From: Bigelowiella natans CCMP2755
Lineage: Eukaryota; Cercozoa; Chlorarachniophyceae
DNA length: 21,489 bases
Reading direction: 5' to 3'
Assembly (NCBI GenBank): GCA_000320545.1
Contig: ADNK01003047.1
Span: 1-21,489, forward strand
The notes under the pieces were generated by a model. That model worked only from the letters and a program-made list of their open reading frames with translations. It was not told the DNA's origin and did no database searches. Numbering within the stretch: position 1 is the first letter of the stretch; every line of letters begins with the position of its first letter. A program made the translations under genes and the position numbers. Below, piece after piece: positions 1 to 10,286 of this stretch.

Positions 1-112
1 GATCAAGGTCACACACTCACACAACACACACACACACACAAACACACATATATGTGTGTGTGTGGTAGTATTACTACTACTACTATCGCCAGCACAATAC
101 CACTAGTATTAC

Positions 113-293
113 CTGGTTTATCTGCCCGGACGAAATACGTGCGGGTAGGCATGTCATTAGAACGATTGCGTAGTAGGCTGCATGCATACATGATAATAAT
201 GCATTGAGGGGGGGGGGGAGGGGGGGAGGGGGTTAGACAAGGGTCAGAAAGACATCAGGTATGTGCTTGATCCAATTGCGTCGTTTGATAGCA

Positions 294-334
<41 letters not shown>

Positions 335-705
335 TAAGTAGGGTTAAGAAACATCCATTATGATGACGTCAGTTGTCTCTATGAGAGAAGGGGAAAGAAG
401 AAGAGAGTCTGTTTGTAGCCATTATTTTCTATGTAGTTCATATTGGGTTATGTAGCAATTTGAGCACACCAGCATCCGGAATAAGTTTATCGTCAGCATC
501 TGTTAGATTGAGAAATGGGCCGGTGAGCGACCAAGCTACTGAAACAGCTATAGCAACGACGAACAACACCACAAGCGACACTTGAAGCCTACACACACAT
601 TAAAAGTAGCAGTGGGAAAGGAATTGATGTCAGAATATCTACCATGCCAACAACAATTAACATTTACTACTCTCCCTTTCTCTCTCTCTCACTCTCTCTC
701 TCTCC

Positions 706-795
<90 letters not shown>

Positions 796-1846
796 TGAGA
801 GAGGTACCAAACACCGGCGAGCTTCTTGTTCCCAGAGCCGTAGGCTTGAGATGCGAACACGCCAAGAACCTAGATAATAGAGCGGTAAATACAGCGATAA
901 GCGGTATCAGGCCACCACCCACGGCTACTTACTACTGCAGGAACATTATACGGAGTAGGTACAATTCGTGATCGTGACGATGGATATAAGTGCATTAATA
1001 GTTGTCAATGACCCGTCCCATGACAAGGCATCCTGTGCTGGAAGTGTACAAATCTGACAGAGCGACAGCTGCAAGCTCATTGGTCCCAACATGGCCCACC
1101 AACGCCGTATCCGTCGTTTTGATGGTTGTCCAAGCCATGCTGTAAAGAGAGGAGGAGGAGGAGGAGGAGGAGGAGGATAAGGAGGAAGATCAGATAATGC
1201 TACTGCCCCTGATGAGGAATACACCGCTATCCTATCTCTCAGGAAGACGTGCGGATAATAAATAGTCACCAGCGCTAGGAGGCGGGTCAAAGCATATCTC
1301 ACAAAATGTAAAATAATTCATTACCGCGAAAAGAAGATGGGAACAGCTAACCATAGAATGTCTAGGGCCTCTGCACAGAGGGAACGGGGAGTAAGAGTCG
1401 TTAGCTTCGCCGATTCAACATCGCCATTGCTCCGGTCTCCATTCATATCTGTTTCCGGTTCCGAAGGGCCAAGCTCACTCACTGTCTTACCTACAACAAC
1501 TGCGACAACAACAACAAAAACATCCGCAAAAACAACCAATAATAACCACACCGAAAATGGCCAGAAACAACATCACCAACAACAAAAAAAACAACAACAA
1601 CAACGATAATTCATTTTACATATTCATCTAATAATTTCTTCACTCTAGCAATAATGTCCGTTAGGAAACAAACAACATCCGCTATGAAAATCACTTAGAT
1701 CTAATCGGTAGGAAAACCTAGCTGGGAAGTCAAGGATGCGAACAAAATAACCACTACTAACTTACTGTTCGGTACATCTCACCGTCCTTCGTTAACCAAA
1801 CTACCGTACTTTCCGGCTCGTAGTTTGGTCCAGATTCGACGAGCAT
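113..1846 (-). CDS. MATE-family transporter, 5' part (cut by window edge)
   Basis: Membrane antiporter of the MatE type, expected to export organic cations or drugs in exchange for H+ or Na+. Exons read on the minus strand: 1766-1846, 1325-1485, 1013-1139, 808-869, 470-588, 113-177; phases agree at all junctions, giving 205 codons. Recognisable family signatures are LAVPIFFSR (TM1 entry), TDTALVGHVGTNELAAVAL (TM1-TM2), SQAYGSGNKKLAGVWLQ, and a hydrophobic TM run followed by WSLTGPFLNLTD. The about 75-residue hydrophilic, acidic N-terminus before TM1 is longer than in bacterial MATEs. The start ATG at 1846 is the first in-frame one, but the frame is open upstream, so the start is uncertain. 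The acceptor at 1485 is weak. The remaining TM helices lie left of position 1, after a GTAATA donor at 112. Family call firm; exon edges likely. Confidence 0.85.
299..336. repeat. (TA)n microsatellite
   Basis: Nearly perfect TA dinucleotide run lying in the intron between MATE exons 5 and 6. A poly-G tract (about 208-231) lies in the same intron. Confidence 0.95.
679..793. repeat. (TC)n followed by (TG)n compound microsatellite
   Basis: TC run to about 765 switches directly to a TG run to 793. It fills the intron between MATE exons 4 and 5. Reading frames through it give Ser-Leu or Arg-Glu repeats and are not coding. Confidence 0.95.
1151..1176. repeat. (GGA)n tract next to a splice acceptor
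   Basis: On the minus strand this is (TCC)n and lies just upstream of the acceptor of MATE exon 3 (AG at 1141-1140), so it probably serves as the polypyrimidine tract. Confidence 0.85.
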
Positions 1847-2184
1847 ACTGACTTGTTTAAGAAATGAGCGATAAGACCTTTTCGTTGTCGTAGGACAAAA
1901 TAGGCATGGAAATCGACCGAACGACCCATTTTGTATCACACTTGCCTTTTTGGCTCTCCACCCACCACCCAACCACTAGGGTGCATTCATCAATCTATCA
2001 AGGGGTTGAGCTGGAATTGAAATCTCTTTCTCTCTTCCGTCCACCTTCTTCTTCCCTCCTTGATCTTACTCACTCGTTGATAGACAGAAGTCTTTCGAAA
2101 AAACCCTGGTAGCTTTGATCAAGTCCTGACTGAATCGCCTGATCGTGGCCCTTCGCTCAGCTATACATTCATTCCACATCTACG
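1847..2184. promoter_or_regulatory. Divergent promoter interval, MATE / PPR
   Basis: About 338 bp separates the two start codons, which point away from each other. It must hold both 5' leaders and core promoters. I see pyrimidine-rich stretches on the plus strand (about 2025-2075) but no clear TATA box. Inference from gene layout only. Confidence 0.5.
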
Positions 2185-3346
2185 ATGTTCAGCGCAGCAA
2201 AGGGGGGGTTGCAGAGAGGGCTAAGAAGATATTTTCGTTGTTACTCTGCCACGACTAGCAGTAAAGCAACTGCCTCATCATCGTCATTTGTATTACCGGT
2301 GATGAGAAGGGGCAAGCGAACATTCGTTACAGCACCCTCCTCGACCAACAATCATACATCATTAACGCACAATAATGATAACCGCGGTACTAATGATCCC
2401 ACTCGAAATTGGAATCAGCATGGTACCGATGTTCCTCATCGGAAGGGGAAGCCTACGGCGAAGACAACAATGCTAAGGACAGTGAAGTTAAATAGCATGG
2501 CAGGTGAAATCAGATTTGCGGAAGATATACAAAGTATTCGGGATGAATGCAAAGCCTGCATTGACGATTTGGGCGAGCAGCCAATAGTATACAAGTGTTG
2601 GATAAAAGCATGTGCAAAGGTGGCTCTAGCAGAAGAAGCAGAGGAAGTATTCAACCTATTGATATCGAAGAACCTACAAACTCCTGGCATTAAAGTGTAT
2701 GGTAAAGTGGCAGAGGCTTATGCAAAGAAGGGGGATCCTGATGGCGTCATCCGATGGATAGGGAAAATGCAGGAGAACGGTAATAGCGACAAAGAAGATG
2801 ATAATACAACACCAACAATAACAATTGGCAATGCCTTTGACCATTAAAAATGGAACGTAAGATTGTACTACAACACGCTGAATGAAAACATTTCATGTCG
2901 CCGTACATAGGGTTCAAGCATAACAGAATAACACAGAACCTTCTGCTTCTCGCCTACGCACAAGCGGGGGATTTCGAGACCGCGGAGTCGATTCTTGATT
3001 CAATGCGAAGAGGAGTAGGAGGAGGAGGGGAAGGAATTCAAATAAAGGGGGAAGAAAGTGGTGGTAGTGGTGGTGATGTTGTTGTGCAGCAAGAAAGTAG
3101 TGGAGATCACCTCGAGTTTCTCCCTGACTATGTGGCCATAACGTCGCTTCTCCATGCGTATTCACAAGCTGACCAACCGAAGAAGGCATATCAGCTATTC
3201 AGGTAGCACTGAGCGTTATCTAGCCATAGGAATAGGAGGTGTAGTCGTAGTAGCAATAGATAGTAGTTGTCTCAAGCATGAACTACAACTGTGTGTCATG
3301 CAATCATAGCACTAAAATTCCTTAAAAGGAAAAATATGCATGCATG

Positions 3347-3383
<37 letters not shown>

Positions 3384-4343
3384 GGGAGTCAATATGATAA
3401 CCTCAACTACCAACCACTGCGATGCAAGATCCGTCGATATAGATGAGCACGTGTTACTATCACATATTTTTCCTTTTACAAAAATAGAACCCCATACACT
3501 GCAATAGGAGAATGCAAAGAGATAGAATGCACGTTGACCTATACGCATGGCACTCCGTGATGGATGCATGGGTGCGGGCTGGAGAGCTAGCAAAAGCTGA
3601 ATCTATCTTCGAGGAGCTCAAGCGGCTTGCTCGGAACAGCAATAGCAATGACCTCATGCCGAATGAGCGCACTTACAGTATCATTATCAAAGGCTGCAAA
3701 CAGGCAAAAGCTGATAGGTTCTTCTGTGCTTGTGTTGCTTGTTCGTTCATCCGTTGTTGTCACATGACGACGGTCGTTTGCATCAGTGTATAGCTAGCCA
3801 CCAAATTCTAGTCATCCTGATGTATATGTTGATGTTGTATTGTGCGCGATCACTAGGTACTGGGAAGAGATGCGACGCCAGAATATCGAGCCCGATGAAT
3901 ACGTTCTCCAAGCCATTTCCTCTGTGTACGTGGACACTATCAAGCAGCCAGATTTAATAATAGCAAAGCTGAAGTCCCTCGAGGAAAGCTTGATGAAAGG
4001 AAATAACCGCAGCGCAGCTGAGTACCCTGGGCTGTGGAAAAACTACCTTAGAGCATACTGTGGGATACAACAACCACAAATCGCCATCCAATACCTTGAA
4101 AAAATCAAGAAGAGTAACAGGGTATCCAGGACGGACTACAATAACATCATATCTTCTTTCTGCAGATTAGGTACTACTACTAACTGCTGCTGGTGGTGGG
4201 GGGGGGGGAGGGCTGGTGTGAAGATCATTAGGGAAGGGGGGGTTAACGGAAAGGCCGAGTCGGATTGAGGAGAACATTGTAGGAATGATACTGTTTGATC
4301 GCTCCTTGGGCCTTTCTCTTCTTATTCTAATCATCATCAGCAT

Positions 4344-4381
<38 letters not shown>

Positions 4382-4671
4382 AGGGAGGGATTCCTTGTAT
4401 ATATCATAACTATTTTCACCTATTCGGTGGCTGATAGCAAATGCGACAAATGCTCAGGGGATGTGAAGAATATGGAATACTTTGCTTTGGAGTTCGGCCG
4501 GAGCTTTGCGATAGGCTCGTAATACGATGACGACTATGCTATGATGCACCCCACCATCCACTCCTCCTCTCACGCACAAATTATAGATAATATGCTAGTG
4601 GTAGCAGTGATAGCAAGAGATGATCGGTAGGTAGGTTGGTAGGTAGGTAGTAGTGCTGCCATAAGTTGTTC

Positions 4672-4718
<47 letters not shown>

Positions 4719-6220
4719 CCATCAACTTCGCACATCATGATGATGATGATGATGATACTGAGTGACCCATGCGACAGATACACATATTCCTCCCTTTTGA
4801 ACGGATACGCAATGGTTGGGGACGTGAAGAAAGCCATAGAGACCTTTGAGAAGATGGAGGAGGCGGGCACCATCCTTCCCTCGGGGTCGTCGGAAAGAGA
4901 TCGGTCTTATTACGATCGCGCATACACCCTTATAGCGAAAGCGGCCATAGTGGCAGGGGACTTCAAGTGTGCAGAGGAGTGGATGGACAAAGGAAGCAGG
5001 GACAATGATAATATGTACGGTAAGAAGAAGATAAACGACAACAACAACCACAACAACAATGATAATATGTACGGTAAGAAGAAGATAAACGACAACAACA
5101 ACCACAACAACAGCAAGCAAACAAAAAGATCATAATCATCATAGATTGCCATTGTCGTCATTCTTCTTCATCATCATCATCATCATCATCATGATTATAT
5201 CAGGAACAATAATAAACACATGCATTACTGCCAACCATTACGAGAAGGCCGAGGAAGTCTTTGAGAAGATGCGATCGTGTATACCGGGGCTACGTGCCCG
5301 TCATTATGCGATATTCATCAGCGGTTTGGGGAAAAGGGGTGATGCTTGTAAAGCTGAGCGATGGATGGAAAAGTCAATAGATGGTAATAAAAAGGCCTAA
5401 AAATAAAATATCGATAAACGGCAGCAGCCAGTAGTTTTTCCTCTGGTTTTATTCTATCCTGCTGAAAGATGATGATCAGCAATCTCACGACGACGATAAT
5501 GATGATGATGGTGGTGGTGGTGGTGGTGGTCTACATGATAGAGAATTTCACTTGTTTGCCTTTATCATATACCTTACCGTTGCGGTGTTGTGTTCCTGCC
5601 GCTAACAATCGTTCAGAGCTTAAGCACCTTCCCTCCAGTGAGCTCGAAATCAACTTTGGCCTCATTTTGAAATACTGCAGCCCGGATCGATTAGAGTAGG
5701 AGCAACAAGTGGTGGAGGGTGATGTGCAGTGGATCGTGTTGTAGGATATTCTCTCGAGAGAAATCGATAATATTTGAGTCGTCGAGTGTAAATAACTTCT
5801 CTTATACCCATGAGAAAGCAAAAAGGTGAAGGATTATTTTTATGATCCATTCTCTTCAGGTTCTGGTTAGATCGCGTCCGTTCCGTAAATCTCACGCCCA
5901 ACTTGATCATGTACTCAACGGTCATGGAAAGGAATAAAGATTTCAGCAGAGTTTGGGAGATTTTTAAGCAGATAAAGCAGGACCATCGACGGTTCGTGAG
6001 GAACAAAATCGATGTCTACACCTGGTTGCTGAAGGCGATTGTCACGCTTTCAAACGATTCCCGCGACCTCTTCACCTCGTGCTTGAAAGAAATGGAACGA
6101 TTAGGAATGAATCCGAGGGGACACACCGCTACGAGAGAGCTTATCAAAGAACACCGCCGTTTGCTAGAACTGAAAGAATCGAACAAAGAGGAGACGGGGG
6201 AGGCGGATGACAAATTATAA
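2185..6220 (+). CDS. Pentatricopeptide repeat (PPR) protein, probably mitochondrial
   Basis: PPR proteins bind organellar RNA and act in its processing, stability or translation. Nine exons: 2185-2779, 2911-3202, 3508-3717, 3857-4170, 4458-4518, 4778-5019, 5204-5383, 5617-5695, 5860-6220; all phases agree, giving 777 residues. Residues 1-25 are Arg-rich, lack acidic residues and look like a mitochondrial presequence. Degenerate 35-residue repeats run from about residue 130 to 745, for example TQNLLLLAYAQAGDFETAES, TYSSLLNGYAMVGDVKKAIE and TIINTCITANHYEKAEEVF. No C-terminal E, DYW or SMR domain is seen, so P-class. A Gly/Glu-rich insert of about 40 residues interrupts the repeat in exon 2, and the repeat joined across exons 3/4 is about four residues short. 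The last 20 residues are Lys/Glu-rich. Exon 6 has two possible donors (see the tandem duplication). The RNA target is unknown. Confidence 0.92.
3349..3383. repeat. (TG)n microsatellite in PPR intron 2
   Basis: TG run preceded by a short GCAT repeat, inside the 305-bp intron 3203-3507. Confidence 0.95.
4344..4377. repeat. (CAG)n microsatellite in PPR intron 4
   Basis: About eleven CAG units inside intron 4171-4457. It is not translated in the spliced model. Confidence 0.93.
4671..4756. repeat. (TA)n and (ATG)n tracts in PPR intron 5
   Basis: TA run to about 4716, then seven ATG units ending about 20 bp upstream of the acceptor at 4777. The ATG run would give an unlikely poly-Met start if read as coding. 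Confidence 0.93.
5004..5111 (+). repeat. Perfect 54-bp tandem duplication carrying a 5' splice site
   Basis: Unit one is 5004-5057 and unit two 5058-5111. Each unit contains ATGTACG followed by GTAAGAAG, a good donor. The first donor ends PPR exon 6 at 5019; the second would end it at 5073. The unit length is 18 codons, so either donor keeps frame and joins the same residues (NDNMYG) to exon 7. Confidence 0.95.
5167..5193. repeat. (TCA)n tract before PPR exon 7
   Basis: Short TCA repeat ending about 10 bp before the acceptor at 5203; part of a pyrimidine-containing intron end. Confidence 0.85.
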
Positions 6221-7016
6221 AACTGGTAGCCATACTCCCACGCATGAGCCTAGCTGAAAACATAGTTCTCATCATTTTCTAACAAGCCCTCATCATATAT
6301 GTGAGGCCCGTGGTCAAGTTATACATGCTGTATTTCACTGTCTACCTGGTAAATAATGATGCCTGGTCAATATATCAACATCTACTGCACGGATGTGTGG
6401 AGGGGGTGGGTTGCTCTAAAGACCTCAAGCTAGCATGTATGTTATGTGGTGTTGTCAACGATGAAGGCACATACTCCTGCTAGGCATGAACTTACTACTA
6501 TGCCCACTTGCAGCGCGAGTCTATATACGGTATCTGACGTACGTCATCATCTAGTCATCATGACAGCACTAGCAGCGCAGTCATAGACGAGTTGTTGCAG
6601 CGCTGCACGTGGCTCCATCTAGCTTATTACCTAGTTATTATTGTGCCATTACACCATGCATATCGCATGCACGCTACGCGTAACTAGATAAATGCAACAC
6701 GTACGACGCATGATGTGCTCGTACGTGCTAGCTGGTCGTACGTCGCTAGCTGGCGAACGCACGTACGCTACTACGCGCGTGGGTAATTGCGTGGATCATG
6801 TACAAGTTGACTTGTGTGCCACGACGCTTGTTGCACGTACGTGGCGGCAGCACAACCACGCTACATGTACACGCACGTGTCGCGATCGTACGTGCATCCG
6901 CACAATTGTCTAGACTACTAGACAATGACAATGAGCTCTGATGAGCTCAGTACGTCGACATGCACGCTAGCTAGCTACGCGCGCTAGCACATGCATCCTT
7001 ATGCATGCATCATGTA

Positions 7017-7062
<46 letters not shown>

Positions 7063-7260
7063 TGTACGGAGCATTTGGCTCTGAAAAGTAAGCTGCAATC
7101 GATCATGGTATTTATACATCGTCTCGTGGAGGATACTACTTGTATATTCCACAAACATTATGGACTACCCATTGTACATCTAGCATGCGTAGCACGTGCT
7201 ACACACACGTATTGCTAATTAATGTACGATAGCAGGGGTCTATATATGCGTGTCTGTCTA

Positions 7261-7300
<40 letters not shown>

Positions 7301-7708
7301 TGTGTGTTTACACGGGTAGACTAGAAGCCCGCATAAATCAAATCGAAGCATTCAGTATCTTGGCCTCTCCCCTCTCACATCACGGTGCAAATCCCAGCTG
7401 AGAACAAAAACGACCCAATTAGAGAAGAGACAGGGAGGAGGCATGGTTGATTATCGCACTACCTTCGCAACCTCCACGTTGTCGCTGGGAGTTTACGATC
7501 GAGCTGGTGGAAGGGAAGAGCCTGCAGCAAGAAGTAGTTGTACCGCACTCGATTTAGAACCAACAAACAATATTGCGTGCGTAATGATGATGATAATAAT
7601 ATATGGACTAGCTGTCACCATCGCTCTCATTTGCGCTATTAACATAGTAGTAGTAGTAGAAGAAGAAGTAGCATACTGCTAGACGCGGTTAGCGATTAAC
7701 TTGTTTTA
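6221..7708. other. Convergent intergenic spacer
   Basis: Lies between the stop codons of the PPR gene (plus) and the GTPase gene (minus). It holds both 3' UTRs, the palindrome-rich island at 6490-7020, a (TA)n run at 7017-7059 and a (TG)n run at 7262-7310. The longest reading frame (7443-7682) ends in repeat-derived residues and has no splice partner or motif, so I see no gene here. Confidence 0.7.
6490..7020. repeat. Palindrome-rich island A
   Basis: CGTACG occurs at 6538, 6700, 6720, 6737, 6762, 6836 and 6887, and GCTAGC at 6727, 6745, 6966, 6970 and 6983, with many further CATG, TGCA, GCGC and CTAG sites. A 9-bp perfect stem with a 4-nt loop lies at 6905-6913 / 6918-6926. The composition is unlike both flanks. 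No coding frame, transposase or terminal repeats are seen. The island ends at a (TA)n run. Confidence 0.8.
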
Positions 7709-8127
7709 CTACTTTTGTAATGGCTGGGTTGAATTCAAACGCTTTGCAATTTTGTCCATCAGACTCTGAGAAACGAAGAATGCGAATGAGAATGATGATG
7801 TGCTGATGATGATGATGATGATGATGATGGGGGTGTGAATAACAAAAATGACTCAATCATTACCACGTTCTTTGGTGGCTATCAACACGTAGCAGTGACA
7901 TATCATTAATACTGTTTTCAGAATTGCTTCAAGTACTTGACAGATGGAAACGAGTAGTGCGTGACAGAGTAGCGCATGTTGTATGTAGCAGGTTGGTGGG
8001 TCACAAAACAAGCACTGTTCGTCATCGATTCATTATCTTCCCTAATTCTTCCTTTTTCATCTTGTGGTATTGATTATTACATTGATTCCCTCGGTTGTTT
8101 TGACATTGACTCTATAGAACTTAGCCC

Positions 8128-8166
<39 letters not shown>

Positions 8167-9912
8167 GTATGCGAAGACAGCAGTGACAGAAAGGAGAGAC
8201 CCAGAATGTAAAGTAGTAAATGATGATGCGGATGATGCGGAAGAAGAACATCAGTTTTTAGCTCAAAAAAGGTGCCATGTGATTGGGAAGAAGCTAGCAC
8301 AATGTTATTGTTGATGCTGATGCTGCTGCTGCTGCATATAGTGAGAGGATTAGTCATGTGACCCATTCTTTTGTCTTCCTTTCCATGTCCTTGATGTTGC
8401 TTCTTCTTATCTGAGCAGCAGCGCATGATGCTCACAATTATGATGATAATGCGAGGATGATGATGATGATGATGAGGAGGAGGAGGAGGAGGTGCAGGAG
8501 GATGATAGCAATGTAATAACCATCATCAGAGGAAGCAGCAAGGATCGAGCAGCATGCACAACTACGATGAGGCATTTGTCATCATCATCACCATCATCAC
8601 CAATTTAATACTTCTACTACTACTACTACGTGTCGCCTTCTACAAATGCTACAGCTGCGACTACCACTACTACTACTATTCTTGCTGCTACTGTTGGTGG
8701 TACTGTTGATGTGATATACCTGCTTCACACGCATGATACTTCCTTCATTCTCCACAACCTAGTAGTCGTGACAGGTATAAGACAACAAAACACAGCAATA
8801 AATAACAGCGAATCCAGGGCGAAATATGCTGCTGTGCTGCACTGAAAAGTAGTCTGACTACTTCTACAACTAGTAGTAGTAGTAGTAGTAGTAAGTACCC
8901 AGATAGGTTTCTTCTTGGTCTCCTCATACACTTGGGTCACGACGTGTAGGAGCTGAAACGCCTGCATCACGAGTAGTAGTAGTAGTTAGTAGTGGTAGGT
9001 ACCAAGAACTTCCATCAAAGCTTCACCATGTACACTATCAGCGCCAATACTAATAATATTGACAATGTCGACTTGACCCCTCCTCCCCCTCTTCTACCAA
9101 CTGTATTCGTGATCTTACCATGATCTTCGTAACAGGATCTTCACTTGAGTACATAATGAGAAATCCGGAGATTGAAGCTAGATCTTGGCCCTCTTTTCCC
9201 TGTGATAGTAGTGGTAGTAGTAGTAGTAGTAGTAGTAGTAGCGGTACATAAGTAATAATAAGTGTCAGCAGCCAACATAACATAAATCTCCACAAAGTGT
9301 GCTACTTACTATGCCGTTTTCTAATTTAAACATTAATACATTCTTCTTCTTCTTCTTCTTCTTCTTCTTTTTTTCTTCGTCTCTCGTCCACTGGGACAAG
9401 TGGAACTTCTACTTCTATTACCTACCTTCTACTACTAAATACTCTGCTGCTACGAAGCTAGCAATGTAGTTCTTCTCATTCTATTTCTGTTTTGTTCTTT
9501 CATCACTGTTTATTACCCTGAAGTAGGATATTATTTGCGGGTCGTTCTCAATATCCCAGATCTAAATGGAATAAAAGACAGGCCAGGAGATTAAGCATCA
9601 TAAAACACATGCAAAAATGCGTGCCCTCCAACAAATAGAGCAAGGGCGTTTCTACAATAATCTGGTCAAACAAGTGGGCTGCAAGCTGCGAAAGTGAGTA
9701 ATCCCGCTTTAGTTTAGATGGTGATGACGACGACGATGAAGGTTCGCAATGTACCTCTTTATCATCTGGCATTAAATCCAAAATTTTGTCATCTAGTCCC
9801 GGTGTGTCAATGAACTCAAGCCTTTAATAAAGATACACAGCGATGAATATGATGGTTTACTTTAAAAAATATTGTATAAAATCATAAAAATCATATATAC
9901 ATTTTCAAGCAT

Positions 9913-9971
<59 letters not shown>

Positions 9972-10286
9972 ATTGCGTAGTAAATTTATTGTAAATATGT
10001 GTAACATAGGTACAAGTTTCCAAAAATAAGACCACTATTTGATGATGACTAAATTTTACCTTCTCTTGACATCGTAAAAGCTCACCACACGCTTACTTTT
10101 ATAGTACTCATCGTCGAATTCGCGACTGGTCACTGCGCTCAGAAGCGAGGTCTTTCCAACCTAACATTAGAAGGATAATCAGAAATTACTCCTGCAAATA
10201 TTTGCGGTTCACATTTATTAACACTGGATGTCAACTACCTTCTTTGAGCCCAGCATGAGCACCTTCCTGTAGCGAATGTCGGACAT
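7709..10286 (-). CDS. Divergent Ras-like small GTPase with degraded G4/G5
   Basis: Ras-superfamily G domain. Exons, minus strand: 10239-10286, 10060-10160, 9656-9821, 9517-9561, 9119-9199, 8899-8961, 8720-8758, 8363-8410, 8081-8119, 7709-7765; phases agree, 228 residues. The P-loop GSKKVGKTS is at residues 13-21 and G3 DTPG at 55-58. SISGFLIMYSSEDP matches strand beta-4, and SLMDKIAKRLN the last helix. The G4 position (NKxD in Ras) reads NEGS (172-175) and the G5 position (SAK) reads NVK (202-204). A Ser-rich insert of about 40 residues follows G3. No switch-I Thr is obvious. The C-terminus has no Cys for prenylation. The spacing from G4 to G5 equals that of Ras, which supports exon 8363-8410. 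Exon 9517-9561 is phase-neutral and could be skipped; the acceptor at 8119 is weak. Probably a soluble regulator; nucleotide specificity is doubtful. Confidence 0.78.
8131..8164. repeat. (TA)n microsatellite in a GTPase intron
   Basis: TA run just upstream (in gene sense) of the exon encoding the G5 region; it replaces a normal pyrimidine tract there. Confidence 0.93.
8871..9241. repeat. Several (AGT/TAG)n tracts in GTPase introns
   Basis: TAG/AGT runs at about 8871-8893, 8971-8990 and 9205-9241. The first and last sit within a few bases of a donor (8898) and an acceptor (9200). The exons between them are free of repeats. Confidence 0.9.
9342..9368. repeat. (TTC)n microsatellite in a GTPase intron
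   Basis: Nine TTC units within intron 9200-9516 (GAA on the coding strand). Confidence 0.93.
9917..9972. repeat. (CT)n followed by (CA)n compound microsatellite
   Basis: Within GTPase intron 9822-10059; the same compound type as at 679-793. Confidence 0.95.

Noticed and set aside
582-971. Frames rich in Ser-Leu, Arg-Glu and Cys-Val
   Set aside because: Translations of the (TC)n(TG)n microsatellite; the true coding part here is MATE exon 808-869 on the minus strand.
946-1302. 118-codon minus-strand frame with a Pro run
   Set aside because: Its Pro run is (TCC)n read in frame and lies in the MATE intron. Splicing 1325 to 1139 restores the MATE motif across the junction, and the last part of the frame disagrees with the MATE frame.
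4737-4777. Poly-Met start of an apparent gene at 4737
   Set aside because: It is the (ATG)n end of PPR intron 5; the exon starts at 4778 with the correct phase.
6692-6913. Short Cys/Thr/Arg-rich frames in island A
   Set aside because: They arise from repeated palindromic words open in several frames, with no start context, splice partner or family motif.
7443-7682. 79-codon plus-strand frame
   Set aside because: No motif, no splice partner, and the end is Val/Glu from (GTA)n(GAA)n; it lies in the convergent spacer.
8999-9045. Possible extra exon between GTPase exons (minus strand)
   Set aside because: It looks protein-like in one frame but has stop codons in the phase needed, and the direct splice 9119 to 8961 gives the expected Ras helix length.
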